The translations under genes were made by a program, and so were the position numbers. A stretch of 64,000 nt of DNA from Aureimonas ureilytica DSM 18598 = NBRC 106430 (GTDB lineage Bacteria; Pseudomonadota; Alphaproteobacteria; Rhizobiales; Rhizobiaceae), in contig NZ_ARQE01000002.1 in assembly GCF_000382705.1 (NCBI RefSeq), positions 186,001-250,000 on the forward strand, given 5' to 3'. The notes under the pieces are model-generated. The model had not been told where the DNA came from, ran no database searches, and saw only the letters and a list, made by a program, of their open reading frames with translations. Shown in pieces: positions 17,760 to 26,803 of the stretch; positions within the stretch are counted from its first letter, which is position 1, and every line of letters begins with the position of its first letter.

Positions 17760-19112
17760 ATGTTCAACAAGGTTCTGATCGCCAATCGCGGCGAGATCGC
17801 GCTCCGCGTCCTGCGCGCGTGCAAGGAACTCGGAATCGCCACCGTGGCGGTTCATTCTACCGCCGACAACGCGGCGATGCATGTTCGCCTCGCCGACGAG
17901 AGCGTCTGCATCGGCCCGCCCCCGGCCCGCGACAGCTACCTGAACATTCCGCAGATTCTCGCCGCCTGCGAGATTTCCGGCGCCGATGCCGTGCATCCGG
18001 GCTACGGCTTCCTGTCCGAGAACGCGCGCTTCGCCGATATTCTCGACGCCCACAACATCACCTTCATCGGCCCGACCGCCGACCATATCCGGGTGATGGG
18101 CGACAAGATCGAAGCCAAGCGCACGGCCAAGCGCCTGGGCATTCCCGTGGTTCCCGGCTCGGCCGGCGCCGTCACCGACGATGGCGAGGCCGCGCGCATC
18201 GCGGCCGAGATCGGCTTTCCCGTCATCATCAAGGCCTCGGCCGGCGGTGGCGGACGCGGCATGAAGGTCGCCAAGAGCGCGGCCGACCTGCCGGTGGCTC
18301 TGGCGACGGCCCGCTCGGAAGCCGGCGCGGCCTTCGGTGACGACGCGGTCTATATCGAGAAGTATCTCGCCAAGCCGCGCCATATCGAGGTGCAGGTTTT
18401 CGGCGACGGGATGGGCAACGCGATCCATCTCGGCGAGCGCGACTGCTCGCTCCAGCGCCGCCACCAAAAGGTATGGGAAGAGGCGCGCTCGCCCGCGCTC
18501 GACGACGCGCAGCGCCTGCGCATCGGCGAAATCTGCGCCAACGCCATGTCGGAGCTGCGCTATCGCGGCGCGGGCACGATCGAGTTCCTCTACGAGGACG
18601 GCGAGTTCTATTTCATCGAGATGAACACGCGCCTGCAGGTCGAGCATCCGGTGACGGAGGCGATCACGGGTCTCGACCTCGTCCACGAGCAGATTCGCGT
18701 GGCGGCGGGCCTCGGCCTGTCGGTGAAGCAGTCCGACATCAACTTTCTCGGCCATGCCATCGAATGCCGCATCAACGCCGAGGACCCGCGCACCTTCGCG
18801 CCCTCGCCCGGCCAGATCACCTACTACCATGCTCCCGGCGGCCTCGGTATTCGTGTCGATTCCGGCGTCTATCAGGGCTATTCGATCCCGCCCTTCTACG
18901 ACAGCCTGATCGGCAAGCTGATCGTGCATGGCCGCACGCGCAACGAATGCCTGATGCGCCTCCGCCGCGCGCTGGACGAGATCGTGGTGGACGGCGTGAA
19001 GACGACGCTCCCCCTGTTCCAGGACCTCGTGGACAACCCGGATATCCAGGCCGGCCAGTATGATATTCACTGGCTGGAACAATATCTGGCGGGGTTGGCC
19101 AAGGCGGCCTGA
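17760..19112 (+). CDS. accC: Acetyl-CoA carboxylase, biotin carboxylase subunit
   Basis: This 450-residue ATP-grasp enzyme carboxylates the biotin of AccB with bicarbonate and ATP. The N-terminal fold starts FNKVLIANRGEIALRVLRAC. The glycine-rich ATP loop is ASAGGGGRGMKVA. The metal-binding and catalytic stretch is FIEMNTRLQVEHPVTE. Length and motifs are standard. GAAAGG precedes the ATG by about 6 nt. aat starts 6 bp after its stop, so accB-accC-aat probably form one transcript. Confidence 0.97.
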   Translation: MFNKVLIANRGEIALRVLRACKELGIATVAVHSTADNAAMHVRLADESVCIGPPPARDSYLNIPQILAACEISGADAVHPGYGFLSENARFADILDAHNITFIGPTADHIRVMGDKIEAKRTAKRLGIPVVPGSAGAVTDDGEAARIAAEIGFPVIIKASAGGGGRGMKVAKSAADLPVALATARSEAGAAFGDDAVYIEKYLAKPRHIEVQVFGDGMGNAIHLGERDCSLQRRHQKVWEEARSPALDDAQRLRIGEICANAMSELRYRGAGTIEFLYEDGEFYFIEMNTRLQVEHPVTEAITGLDLVHEQIRVAAGLGLSVKQSDINFLGHAIECRINAEDPRTFAPSPGQITYYHAPGGLGIRVDSGVYQGYSIPPFYDSLIGKLIVHGRTRNECLMRLRRALDEIVVDGVKTTLPLFQDLVDNPDIQAGQYDIHWLEQYLAGLAKAA

Positions 19113-19118
19113 GCGCCC

Positions 19119-19790
19119 ATGGCCCCGAGGCGCAACGACGAGGAGTTCCGGCTGACGCCGGAGCTCCTGCTGAAAGCCTACGCGGCGGGCATCTTTCCGA
19201 TGGCGGAGGATGCCGAGGACGACTCGATCTATTGGGTCGATCCGATCCTGCGCGGCATTCTCCCGCTGGATGCGTTCCACGTTCCGCGCAGTCTCGTCAA
19301 GACGATCCGGCGGCAGCCCTATGAGATCCGTGTCGATACGGCCTTTTCCGCCGTTCTCGACGGCTGCGCCGAGCCCGCGCCCGGGCGCGAGCACACCTGG
19401 ATCAATCAGCAGATCCGCAGCCTCTACCTCTCGCTGCACGCGATGGGATACGCGCATTGCGTCGAGGCCTGGGACGGCGATCAGCTCGTCGGCGGCCTTT
19501 ACGGCGTGAGCCTGGGCGGTGCGTTTTTCGGCGAGAGCATGTTCTCGCGGCGCACGGACGCCTCGAAAATCCCGCTCGTCTATCTATGGGATCGGCTGCG
19601 GCGCGGCGGCTATACGCTTCTCGACACGCAGTTCATCACGGGCCACCTGTCGCGCTTCGGCGCGATCGAGATTCCGCGCGAGACCTATCGCCAGCGCCTG
19701 GAAGCGGCGCTGGCCGAGCCGGCGACCTTCTACCCGGCCGACGCCGGATCGCTGGACTCGCTTTTGCAGTCCTTGAGCCACACGTCGTAG
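19119..19790 (+). CDS. aat: Leucyl/phenylalanyl-tRNA--protein transferase
   Basis: This 223-residue enzyme adds Leu or Phe from aminoacyl-tRNA to N-terminal Arg or Lys of proteins, marking them for ClpS/ClpAP degradation. Family motifs are clear: [14 protein letters not shown] near the N-terminus, [34 protein letters not shown] and [16 protein letters not shown]. It begins 6 bp after accC. Its last 61 bp overlap, on the opposite strand, the end of the DUF2155 gene. Confidence 0.96.
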   Translation: MAPRRNDEEFRLTPELLLKAYAAGIFPMAEDAEDDSIYWVDPILRGILPLDAFHVPRSLVKTIRRQPYEIRVDTAFSAVLDGCAEPAPGREHTWINQQIRSLYLSLHAMGYAHCVEAWDGDQLVGGLYGVSLGGAFFGESMFSRRTDASKIPLVYLWDRLRRGGYTLLDTQFITGHLSRFGAIEIPRETYRQRLEAALAEPATFYPADAGSLDSLLQSLSHTS

Positions 19791-20140
19791 ACGGGGTGCT
19801 CGACGGCGTTGAGGCCGGGTGAATCGGCGAACATCCAGCCCGAGAAGATGCGACGGATCTGCCGGTCCAGCGTGATCTCGTCCACTTCCACGAAACTGTC
19901 GGTCTTGGGCGCTTCGCTCTGCGAGCGCGTGTAGCAGGCGCGCGGCGTCACCCGCAGCGTGCCGAACTGCACCGTCTCGTCCACCGTCACGTCGAACGTG
20001 GTGGTCCGCCCGGTGATCTTGTCGAGACCGGAGAAGACCGCGACCTTGTTGGCGATGCGCTCGGCGGAGGCCGGCGCGGGCGAGAGCGCCAACGCCAGCA
20101 AGCCGGCTCCCAGGAGCCGGCGAAGCGAGAAAGATGTCAT
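19730..20140 (-). CDS. DUF2155 domain secreted protein
   Basis: This is a 136-residue protein with a signal peptide at residues about 1-26 ([18 protein letters not shown]). The DUF2155 domain includes [19 protein letters not shown], a Cys in [29 protein letters not shown] and YDVWLKDC. The two cysteines could form a disulfide. The function is unknown. It is found mostly in alphaproteobacteria, often beside an NDUFA12 homologue as here, where it starts 17 bp after that gene ends. Its 3' end overlaps aat convergently by 61 bp. Confidence 0.88.
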   Translation of the reverse strand: MTSFSLRRLLGAGLLALALSPAPASAERIANKVAVFSGLDKITGRTTTFDVTVDETVQFGTLRVTPRACYTRSQSEAPKTDSFVEVDEITLDRQIRRIFSGWMFADSPGLNAVEHPVYDVWLKDCKSESSDPASAG

Positions 20141-20156
20141 CGACCGAGGGCCCCGA

Positions 20157-20546
20157 TCAGGGCTGCCACGCGTCGTAGTCGCCGGACACGCGCGGGCGCT
20201 CGGCGGTGTTGAGCAGCGAGCCCTTCGGGCGATAGGCCTGCCCCGTTCCGGTCAGGTTCACCTGATGCGGCTTTTCCCACTCGCGGGCGCGATAGTCTTC
20301 CTTCGGCGGCGGCGTGTCGACGCGGTGATGCATCCAGCCGTGCCAGCCGGGTCCGATCGCGGTCGCTTCGGCCGGACCGTTGTAGATCACCCAGCGGCGC
20401 TTGCCGTCGGCGGTCTGGTAGTACTTGTTGCCGCGCTCATCCTCGCCCACGGGCTGGCCGAAGCGCCACGTGTAGAAGCGTGTGCCGATCGTCTGGCCGT
20501 TCCACCAAGTGAAAATCTGAATAAGCCAAGGGCTCACTTTGCTCAT
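20157..20546 (-). CDS. NADH:ubiquinone oxidoreductase accessory subunit, NDUFA12 family
   Basis: This 129-residue protein is homologous to the mitochondrial complex I accessory subunit NDUFA12 (B17.2), which alphaproteobacterial complex I also carries. Motifs are FTWWNGQTIGTRFYTWRFG, ERGNKYYQ, RRWVIYNGPAEAT, WHGWMHH and the C-terminal DYDAWQP. The ATG at 20546 is preferred because AGGAAAGAG lies just upstream; a longer frame from 20570 exists. It sits far from the nuo operon, which is at the right end of this window. This is the usual situation for this gene. Confidence 0.92.
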   Translation of the reverse strand: MSKVSPWLIQIFTWWNGQTIGTRFYTWRFGQPVGEDERGNKYYQTADGKRRWVIYNGPAEATAIGPGWHGWMHHRVDTPPPKEDYRAREWEKPHQVNLTGTGQAYRPKGSLLNTAERPRVSGDYDAWQP

Positions 20547-20614
20547 CGGGCTCTTTCCTCGCGTCGGCAAGGGTTATGGTCTTGTGCAGGGCGAAAGTCC
20601 ATCGCAAACCGGCC

Positions 20615-22114
20615 TTACTCGAGGCCGAGCTTGGCCTTGACGATGTCGTTCACCGCCTGCGGATTGGCCTTGCCGCCCATGGCGCGCATGACCTGTCCGA
20701 CGAACCAGCCGGCCAGCGTGGGCTTCGCCTGAGCCTGGGCGACCTTGTCGGGGTTGGCCGCGATGATCTCGTCCACCGCCTTTTCGATCGCGCCGGTGTC
20801 GGTCACCTGCTTCATGCCGCGCGTCTCGACCAGCTCGCGCGGGTCACCGCCTTCGCTCCAGACGATCTCGAAGAGATCCTTGGCGATCTTGCCGGAGATC
20901 GTCTCCGCGCGGATGAGATCGAGGATCGCGCCGAGCTGATCGGCGGAAACAGGCGTCTCCTCGATCGACTTGCCGGACTTGTTGAGCGCGCCGAGGAGAT
21001 CGTTGATCACCCAGTTCGCCGCCTGCTTGGCGTCGCGACCGGCCGCCGTCTTCTCGAAGAAATCGGCGATCGCCTTTTCCGAAACGAGGATCGAGGCGTC
21101 ATAGGCCGAAAGGCCGGCGGTCTCCATCAGGCGCTGACGCTTGTCGTCGGGGAGTTCCGGCAGGGCGGAGCGCAGCGAATCGACGAAGGCGTCGTCGAAC
21201 TCGAGCGGCAGAAGGTCCGGGTCCGGGAAGTAGCGGTAGTCGTGCGCGTCTTCCTTGGAGCGCATGGCACGGGTCTCGCCCTTCACCGGATCGAAGAGCC
21301 GCGTTTCCTGATCGACCGTGCCGCCATCCTCGATCAGCGCGATCTGGCGGCGCGCTTCCGACTCGATGGCTTGGCCCACGAAGCGAATCGAATTGACGTT
21401 CTTGATCTCGCAGCGCGTGCCGAAGGCGCCGCCCGGGCGACGCACGGAAACGTTGACGTCGGCGCGCATGGAACCCTCGTCCATGTTGCCGTCGCAGGTG
21501 CCGAGATAGCGCAGGATGGTGCGCAGCTTGGTGAGATAGGCCTTGGCCTCGTCCGCCGAGCGCATGTCGGGCTTGGAGACGATCTCCATCAGCGCCACGC
21601 CCGAGCGGTTCAGGTCCACGAAGGACATGGTCGGGTGCTGGTCGTGCAGCGACTTGCCGGCGTCCTGCTCCAGATGCAGGCGCTCGACGCCCACTTCGAT
21701 CTCGTCGAACTGGCCCTTGGAGTCGGGGCCGACCGAGACGAGCACGATGCCCTCGCCGACGATCGGGTCCTTGAACTGCGAGATCTGATAGCCCTGGGGC
21801 AGATCCGGGTAGAAATAGTTCTTGCGGTCGAAGACCGAGCGATTGTTGATCGCCGCCTTGAGCCCGAGGCCCGTGCGCACGGCCTGACGCACGCATTCCT
21901 CGTTGATCACCGGGAGCATGCCGGGCATGGCCGCGTCCACCAGGGAGACGTTGTCGTTCGGCTCCGAGCCGAACTCGGTCGAGGCGCCGGAGAAGAGCTT
22001 GGCCTCCGACAGGACCTGGGCGTGAACTTCCATGCCGATCACGATTTCCCAGTCCCCGGTCAGGCCGGAGATGAACTTGCGCGGATCGGGTGTGCGGGTA
22101 TCGACGAGGGTCAT
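20615..22114 (-). CDS. gatB: Asp-tRNA(Asn)/Glu-tRNA(Gln) amidotransferase subunit B
   Basis: This 499-residue subunit binds the misacylated tRNA and activates its side chain with ATP before amidation by GatA. Hallmarks are [15 protein letters not shown], the [14 protein letters not shown] motif, the [14 protein letters not shown] region and a C-terminal GatB/YqeY tail domain ([15 protein letters not shown] onward). Length is standard. It follows gatA after 67 bp on the same strand. With gatA and gatC present, the cell probably makes Gln-tRNA and/or Asn-tRNA by the indirect route. Confidence 0.97.
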   Translation of the reverse strand: MTLVDTRTPDPRKFISGLTGDWEIVIGMEVHAQVLSEAKLFSGASTEFGSEPNDNVSLVDAAMPGMLPVINEECVRQAVRTGLGLKAAINNRSVFDRKNYFYPDLPQGYQISQFKDPIVGEGIVLVSVGPDSKGQFDEIEVGVERLHLEQDAGKSLHDQHPTMSFVDLNRSGVALMEIVSKPDMRSADEAKAYLTKLRTILRYLGTCDGNMDEGSMRADVNVSVRRPGGAFGTRCEIKNVNSIRFVGQAIESEARRQIALIEDGGTVDQETRLFDPVKGETRAMRSKEDAHDYRYFPDPDLLPLEFDDAFVDSLRSALPELPDDKRQRLMETAGLSAYDASILVSEKAIADFFEKTAAGRDAKQAANWVINDLLGALNKSGKSIEETPVSADQLGAILDLIRAETISGKIAKDLFEIVWSEGGDPRELVETRGMKQVTDTGAIEKAVDEIIAANPDKVAQAQAKPTLAGWFVGQVMRAMGGKANPQAVNDIVKAKLGLE

Positions 22115-22181
22115 GGACGAACTCGGATCAGGATCGGGTCGGTGGCGGCGGCCATGGAACGGGATGCGAAGGCGGGGAGGC

Positions 22182-23663
22182 TCACCACCAGCGTTTCGGC
22201 GCGAAACGGCCGGCCGCCTTCTCGATGGCGGACGCCGCCGTGAACAGCGTTTCCTCGCCGAACGGGCGGCCGATCAGTTGGAGGCCGAGCGGCGTCCCCT
22301 CGCTGGACAGGCCGGCCGGGACGGAAATCGCCGGAAGGCCGGCGAGATTGACCGTCACGGTGAAGACGTCGTTCAGATACATGGCGACCGGATCGTCCTT
22401 GAGCGTCTGATCGTTGATCGCGAAGGCGGCGGACGGCGTCGCCGGCGTCAGGAGCGCATCCACGCCCGCCTCGAACACCTGCTCGAAGTCGCGCTTGATG
22501 AGGGTGCGGACCTTCTGCGCCTGAAGGTAATAGGCGTCGTAGTAGCCGGCCGACAGGACATAGGTGCCGATCATGACGCGGCGCTTCACCTCGCGGCCGA
22601 AACCGCTCGCGCGGGTCTGCTCGTACATGTCGGCGATATCGCGGCCGGGCACGCGCAGGCCGTAGCGCACGCCGTCATAGCGCGCGAGATTGGACGAGGC
22701 CTCGGCCATGGCCACGATGTAATAGGCCGGCAGCGCGTATTTCGTATGCGGCAGCGAGACCTCCACGATCTCGGCGCCCGCGTCCTTGGCCCATTCGATG
22801 CCCTGGCTCCAGAGCGCCTCGATCTCGGCGGGCATTCCATCGACGCGATATTCGCGCGGAATGCCGATGCGCTTGCCGCGCAGCGAGCCGCCGACCGCCG
22901 CCTCGTAGTCCGGCACGGGCAGATCGACCGAGGTCGTGTCCTTCGGATCGACCGAGGCCATCGAGCGCAGAAGGATCGCCGCGTCGCGCACGTCGCGCGC
23001 CACGGGGCCGGCCTGATCGAGCGAGGACGCATAGGCGACGACGCCCCAGCGCGAGCAGCGGCCATAGGTCGGCTTGATGCCGACCGTCGCGGTGAAGGCG
23101 GCCGGCTGGCGGATGGAGCCGCCCGTGTCCGTCGCCGTCGCGCCGGCGCAAAGCCGCGCCGCGACCGCCGCCGACGAACCGCCGGACGAGCCGCCCGGCA
23201 CGAGCGGCGTGTCGGAATCCGTGCGGCGCCAGGGGTTCACCACCGCGCCGTAATGGCTGCTCTCGTTGGAGGAGCCCATGGCGAACTCGTCCATGTTCAG
23301 CTTGCCGAGCATGACAGCGCCGTCGCGCCAGAGATTGCTGGTGACGGTGGATTCGTAGCGCGGCCGGAAGCCGTCGAGAATATGCGAGCAGGCCTGGGTG
23401 TGGACGCCCTCGGTCGCGAACAGGTCCTTCACGCCGAGCGGAATGCCCTCCAGCGCACCGCCCTCGCCCGCACCGAGGCGCGCGTCGGAGGCCTGCGCCA
23501 TCTTGCGCGCCTTGTCCGGCGTCACGGCGACATAGGCGTTGAGCGAGGCGTTCGCCTGATCGATGGCGGTGAGATAGCTGTCGGTCAGTTCCACGGCCGA
23601 GAACTGCTTGGCCTTCAGCGCGTCTCGGGCTTCGGCGATGGTCAGGGCGGTCAGATCGGTCAT
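22182..23663 (-). CDS. gatA: Asp-tRNA(Asn)/Glu-tRNA(Gln) amidotransferase subunit A
   Basis: This 493-residue amidase-signature enzyme hydrolyses glutamine and channels ammonia to the tRNA bound by GatB. The Ser-cisSer-Lys machinery is visible: Lys in IPLGVKDLF and the serine cluster in [16 protein letters not shown]. The ATG at 23663 ([12 protein letters not shown]) matches the family start; an upstream extension to 23768 has no such match. It lies between a GNAT gene and gatB. Confidence 0.97.
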   Translation of the reverse strand: MTDLTALTIAEARDALKAKQFSAVELTDSYLTAIDQANASLNAYVAVTPDKARKMAQASDARLGAGEGGALEGIPLGVKDLFATEGVHTQACSHILDGFRPRYESTVTSNLWRDGAVMLGKLNMDEFAMGSSNESSHYGAVVNPWRRTDSDTPLVPGGSSGGSSAAVAARLCAGATATDTGGSIRQPAAFTATVGIKPTYGRCSRWGVVAYASSLDQAGPVARDVRDAAILLRSMASVDPKDTTSVDLPVPDYEAAVGGSLRGKRIGIPREYRVDGMPAEIEALWSQGIEWAKDAGAEIVEVSLPHTKYALPAYYIVAMAEASSNLARYDGVRYGLRVPGRDIADMYEQTRASGFGREVKRRVMIGTYVLSAGYYDAYYLQAQKVRTLIKRDFEQVFEAGVDALLTPATPSAAFAINDQTLKDDPVAMYLNDVFTVTVNLAGLPAISVPAGLSSEGTPLGLQLIGRPFGEETLFTAASAIEKAAGRFAPKRWW

Positions 23664-23691
23664 GGGTTCGCTGGGTCCGGATCGGGCGGCG

Positions 23692-24189
23692 TCAGAGCAG
23701 GGCGGGTTCGCCGAGCGCCTTCGCGTAGAAAATCGAATAGGGATTGTCGGGATAGGTCCCGAACGCACCGGTGCGCTGGAAGCCGGCGCGCTCGTAGAGA
23801 CGGTGCGCGGCCTGGTAGAGATGGCCGGTTTCGAGCGCGAGGCGGCCGAGGCCCTCCTTGCGGGCGCGGCTCTCGATCCGCTGGAGGATCAGGGCCGCGA
23901 CACCCGCGCCGCGCAGGTCGGCGCGCACATACATGCGCTTCACCTCGCCCGTGCCGTCGGCGTGACGGCACAGCGCGCCGCAGCCGACCGCCGCATCATC
24001 GCGCCGGGCGACCCAGAGCGTGGTGTCCGGCGTCGCCATGTCTTCCACGCTCAGGCAGAAGTTGAAGGCGTCGGGCGTTTCCGGTTCCATCTCGGCGATG
24101 GCGTCGTTGAGCTCGGCGATCAGCGCGCGCACGTCGTCCTGCAACGGCGTTTCCTCGCGGATTACGATCGCGTGCTCGCTCGCGCTCAC
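23692..24189 (-). CDS. GNAT family N-acetyltransferase inserted in the gat operon
   Basis: This 165-residue protein has the GNAT fold. The acetyl-CoA-binding part is [20 protein letters not shown] with the R-x-x-G-x-G/A pattern, followed by [21 protein letters not shown]. The substrate is unknown. It starts at GTG (24189), one base after the gatC stop (TAAGGTG), and ends 28 bp before gatA, so it is co-transcribed and probably translationally coupled. A role linked to tRNA amidation is not implied by its sequence. Confidence 0.88.
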   Translation of the reverse strand: MSASEHAIVIREETPLQDDVRALIAELNDAIAEMEPETPDAFNFCLSVEDMATPDTTLWVARRDDAAVGCGALCRHADGTGEVKRMYVRADLRGAGVAALILQRIESRARKEGLGRLALETGHLYQAAHRLYERAGFQRTGAFGTYPDNPYSIFYAKALGEPALL

Positions 24190-24190
24190 C

Positions 24191-24478
24191 TTACTCCACC
24201 ACCTTCGGCACGAGGAAGTAATTGTCTTCCGTGGCGGGAGCGTTGGCGACGATGTCGGCGGCCTTGTGGCCGTCGGTCACGGCATCCTGACGCTTCTTCA
24301 TCTGCATGGGGATGACGGACGTCATCGGCTCGACGCCGGTCACGTCCACTTCGCCCAACTGCTCGACGAAGCCGAGAATGGCGTTCAGCTCGCCTTCCAT
24401 CGTCGCGACTTCTTCATCGCTGACGGCGATGCGCGCAAGGCGCGCGACACGGCGAACGGTGGCGGTATCGACAGACAT
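24191..24478 (-). CDS. gatC: Asp-tRNA(Asn)/Glu-tRNA(Gln) amidotransferase subunit C
   Basis: This 95-residue belt-like subunit stabilises the GatA-GatB pair. The N-terminus ([21 protein letters not shown]), [15 protein letters not shown] and the C-terminal [11 protein letters not shown] are typical. It is the first gene of the minus-strand gatC-GNAT-gatA-gatB run and has a promoter-like sequence immediately upstream. Confidence 0.96.
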   Translation of the reverse strand: MSVDTATVRRVARLARIAVSDEEVATMEGELNAILGFVEQLGEVDVTGVEPMTSVIPMQMKKRQDAVTDGHKAADIVANAPATEDNYFLVPKVVE

Positions 24479-24511
24479 TGGACCTCGGAAGCGGACAGCT
24501 CTCGGCCAACG

Positions 24512-24540
24512 CTATAGCCATGGGGCCGGCATGACGCAAT
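24512..24540 (-). promoter_or_regulatory. Probable gatC operon promoter
   Basis: On the minus strand ATTGCG (24540-24535), 17 nt, CTATAG (24517-24512). The start point would fall about 27 bp before the gatC ATG. The -35 lies in the loop of a dyad (24522-24553), whose left arm falls in the spacer. Confidence 0.45.
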
Positions 24541-24553
24541 GCGAACCGGCCCC
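24522..24553. repeat. 8-bp inverted repeat around the gatC promoter
   Basis: GGGGCCGG and CCGGCCCC arms are perfect and separated by 16 bp. They begin 8 bp after the stop of the UPF0173 gene and enclose the probable -35 of gatC. It could be a weak 3' hairpin for the upstream gene or an operator. Confidence 0.5.
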
Positions 24554-24561
24554 GCGATGGC

Positions 24562-25263
24562 TCAGATGTCGAAGGCCTCGCCGATGGCCGGCAGGCGGAC
24601 GCGATTCGATTCGTCCTCCATCGCCTCGATGAACTTGTCGGGATTGGCGTCAAGAATCGGCATCGTGCCCCAATGAAGCGGGATGATCGTCTCGAAGTTG
24701 AAGTAGCGACGGCAGGCGAGCGCCGCGACGGCCGCGCCCATGGTGAGGCGATCACCAATCGGCACGAGGCCGATCCGGGGATGATGCAGTTCCTCGATCA
24801 GCGCCATGTCGCCGAAAATGTCGGTGTCGCCCATGTGATAGACGCTCATCCCATCGCCGAAATGCAGAACGAGACCGTTCGGCATCCCCAGATAGGTGAT
24901 GCGGCCCCCCTCCTCGATCGAGGCGGAGGAATGGAAGGCCTGGGTCAGCGTGACCGAGAAATCGCCGAACTTCACGGTTCCGCCCGTGTTGGCCGGCTCG
25001 ATCGACTCGACGCCCTTCGACTTCAGCCATTGGACGAGCTCGAACGTGCCGACCACCTTGGCACCGGTGCGCTTGGCGATCTCGACCGTGTCGCCCACAT
25101 GGTCGGAATGGCCGTGCGTCAGAAGGATATGAGTCACGCCTTCGGTGGCCGCCGCCAGATCGCCCTTGAAATGCGGGTTCCCCGAAAGGAACGGGTCGAT
25201 CAGGATGACGGACTCGCTGGTTTCGAGGCGAAAGGCCGAGTGGCCGAAATAGGTCATCTTCAT
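24562..25263 (-). CDS. UPF0173-type metal-dependent hydrolase (beta-lactamase fold)
   Basis: This 233-residue protein has the metallo-beta-lactamase fold. The metal motif [12 protein letters not shown] supplies HxHxDH, and further His ligands are in TQAFHSS and [25 protein letters not shown] near the C-terminus is characteristic of UPF0173 (YtkL-like). The substrate is unknown. The start at 25263 ([11 protein letters not shown]) is chosen because homologues start at this point; the frame stays open to 25626 but overlaps ruvX in antisense. It diverges from ruvX. Confidence 0.9.
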   Translation of the reverse strand: MKMTYFGHSAFRLETSESVILIDPFLSGNPHFKGDLAAATEGVTHILLTHGHSDHVGDTVEIAKRTGAKVVGTFELVQWLKSKGVESIEPANTGGTVKFGDFSVTLTQAFHSSASIEEGGRITYLGMPNGLVLHFGDGMSVYHMGDTDIFGDMALIEELHHPRIGLVPIGDRLTMGAAVAALACRRYFNFETIIPLHWGTMPILDANPDKFIEAMEDESNRVRLPAIGEAFDI

Positions 25264-25323
25264 GCTAAGGATCTCCGTCGCCTCGCCGATGGGCTGGAGG
25301 CGAGAGTGCCGGGACTGCGCGCG

Positions 25324-25353
25324 ATTAGCTAGCGCCCGTCCGAAAGGGTCAAG
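25324..25353 (-). promoter_or_regulatory. Possible promoter of the UPF0173 gene
   Basis: On the minus strand a consensus CTTGAC (25353-25348) is followed after 18 nt by GCTAAT (25329-25324). The start point would be about 55 bp before the UPF0173 ATG. Confidence 0.4.
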
Positions 25354-25362
25354 GAGACGCGG

Positions 25363-25854
25363 GTGGCAGTGGTTTCGATCGAAGAACTGGGCGCTCTCGT
25401 GCCCGAGGGCCAGACCCTCGCCGGCCTCGACCTGGGCACCAAGACGATCGGGCTCGCCGTTTCCGATCTCGGCTGGCGCTTCGCCACCCCCCGGCCTGTT
25501 CTGCGCCGCGTGAAGTTCGGCATCGACGCCGCCGCGCTCCAGGCGTTTCTGGATGGCGTCCGGTGCGGCGGCGTGGTGATCGGCCTGCCGCTCAACATGG
25601 ACGGCAGCGAAGGCCCGAGGGCGCAATCGACCCGCGCCTTCGTGCGCAATTATATCCGGCTCGATCCTCGCCCGATCACCTTCTGGGACGAGCGCCTCTC
25701 GACCGTCGCGGCCGAGAGGGGCATGCTGGAAATGGATGTCTCCCGCGCCAAGCGGGCCGAGCGAATCGACTCGGCCGCCGCGTCCTTCATTCTTCAGGGC
25801 GCGCTGGACAGGCTCTCGGCGCTGGCCGAACGCGGCGACATCATGCCCCTGTAG
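25363..25854 (+). CDS. ruvX: Putative pre-16S rRNA nuclease / Holliday-junction resolvase-like protein
   Basis: This 163-residue YqgF/RuvX protein has an RNase H-like fold, implicated in 16S rRNA 5'-end maturation and earlier called a Holliday-junction resolvase. Motifs are [17 protein letters not shown] (first catalytic Asp), [27 protein letters not shown] and the final Asp in [16 protein letters not shown] start at 25363 with AAGGAG 7 nt upstream. Its last 61 bp overlap the end of the opposing membrane-protein gene. Confidence 0.93.
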   Translation: MAVVSIEELGALVPEGQTLAGLDLGTKTIGLAVSDLGWRFATPRPVLRRVKFGIDAAALQAFLDGVRCGGVVIGLPLNMDGSEGPRAQSTRAFVRNYIRLDPRPITFWDERLSTVAAERGMLEMDVSRAKRAERIDSAAASFILQGALDRLSALAERGDIMPL

Positions 25855-26123
25855 CAGCGCCGCGCGAAGGCGACGATGCTCTTGCGCCGACGCAGGGCGA
25901 ACAGGCCGAGCACGATCGCGCTGTCGAGAACGAGCGCGCGATAGACGAGCGGCGGCAGCGTCTCGGGGGCGACCCCTAGCGTTTGGGCATAGATGCCGAA
26001 GACCTGATCGTAGAAGTCACGCGTCAGGAAGAAGAGCCCGAAGCTCAGGTCGTGCGAGGCGAAGCCGAGCCAGCCGACCAGAACCGAAATCGGGGCGAAC
26101 CAGAGACCGAGAAGCCAGCGCAT
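25794..26123 (-). CDS. Small DUF6105-like membrane protein
   Basis: This 109-residue protein has two hydrophobic segments, about residues 3-20 ([18 protein letters not shown]) and 64-80 ([17 protein letters not shown]), flanking a polar stretch with [13 protein letters not shown] and [13 protein letters not shown]. The pattern resembles the rhizobial DUF6105 family as I remember it; the family name is not certain. Function unknown. Its ATG shares a base with the stop of the upstream gene (TGATG), so translation is coupled. The 3' end overlaps ruvX. Confidence 0.75.
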   Translation of the reverse strand: MRWLLGLWFAPISVLVGWLGFASHDLSFGLFFLTRDFYDQVFGIYAQTLGVAPETLPPLVYRALVLDSAIVLGLFALRRRKSIVAFARRCYRGMMSPRSASAESLSSAP

Positions 26124-26650
26124 CAGCGACGCTCCTCGTCGCCCGCCCGCATCGGATCGTGTCGGCGCGAGGCGTCCGGCACCGAGCGCTCGATCGCCGC
26201 CAGCGTCTTGCGGAACGTCAGCTCGTCGTCCGGGTCGTCGGCCGTGAACACGGCGTGGTCGAAGGCCAGCGCGACGAGGCTGAGGCCGATCGACCAGAAG
26301 GCGAGGTCCACCCGGTCGAACACCTGGGCGAGCGGTGGCCCGAACAGGAAGGCTGCCAGCACCATGGCGGAGGAGACGCCGATTCCCGCGAAAGCGAGAT
26401 GCTCGCCATGGCGGCGCAGACGGTCCGTCGCGCCGTGGAGCGAGCGCAGCGCCACCGCGATGAGGCCAGCCGTACCGAGCGTCAGCACCGCGAGGAAGAT
26501 CGACGCGGCGACAGTCGTGCCCGCCGCCGGCTCAAGAGGCTGGCCGGCGACCTCGGTGACGCCAGCGAGATGGGCGAGTTCCGACAGGCCCGTAACCGCA
26601 TGAAAGCCGAGCCAAAGGCTCAAGGCGAAGCTTGTGGCGACTCTCGTCAT
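26123..26650 (-). CDS. Unrecognised four-helix membrane protein
   Basis: This is a 175-residue protein that I do not recognise. Four hydrophobic segments are visible at about residues 6-27, 44-66, 87-105 and 113-133. The last contains RVDLAFWSIGLSLVALAFDHAVF. A charged cytosolic tail of about 40 residues follows. It begins an operon with the DUF6105-like gene, overlapping by one base. A TTAA-N7-TTAA box lies 17 bp before its ATG. The family is unknown; membrane location is the only firm inference. Confidence 0.7.
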   Translation of the reverse strand: MTRVATSFALSLWLGFHAVTGLSELAHLAGVTEVAGQPLEPAAGTTVAASIFLAVLTLGTAGLIAVALRSLHGATDRLRRHGEHLAFAGIGVSSAMVLAAFLFGPPLAQVFDRVDLAFWSIGLSLVALAFDHAVFTADDPDDELTFRKTLAAIERSVPDASRRHDPMRAGDEERR

Positions 26651-26666
26651 GGCGCTTCCTCCATCG

Positions 26667-26681
26667 TTAATGAATTCTTAA
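26667..26681. promoter_or_regulatory. Perfect CtrA-type box (TTAA-N7-TTAA)
   Basis: TTAATGAATTCTTAA, followed by C and preceded by G, forms the exact half-site pair of the CtrA recognition motif. It is also a palindrome (GTTAA..TTAAC). It lies 17 bp upstream of the membrane-protein ATG at 26650, where a bound regulator would sit over the promoter or leader, and about 80 bp upstream of the pyrB promoter. Confidence 0.5.
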
Positions 26682-26762
26682 CGCAAAACTCACCCCTTCC
26701 GTTGTGGGACGCAAACGAAACACCCGATTAGGGTTAACGCGCGGACCGGAAGACGGCTTCCG

Positions 26763-26791
26763 CTTGTGAAGAAGGGGGGTTTCTCCTATAG
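26763..26791 (+). promoter_or_regulatory. Probable pyrB promoter
   Basis: CTTGTG (26763-26768), exactly 17 nt, CTATAG (26786-26791), close to alphaproteobacterial CTTGAC-N17-CTATAT. A start about 7 nt after the -10 would leave only about 5-7 nt before the pyrB ATG, so the mRNA may be almost leaderless. Confidence 0.55.
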
Positions 26792-26803
26792 GCGGACCTC
26801 GAC

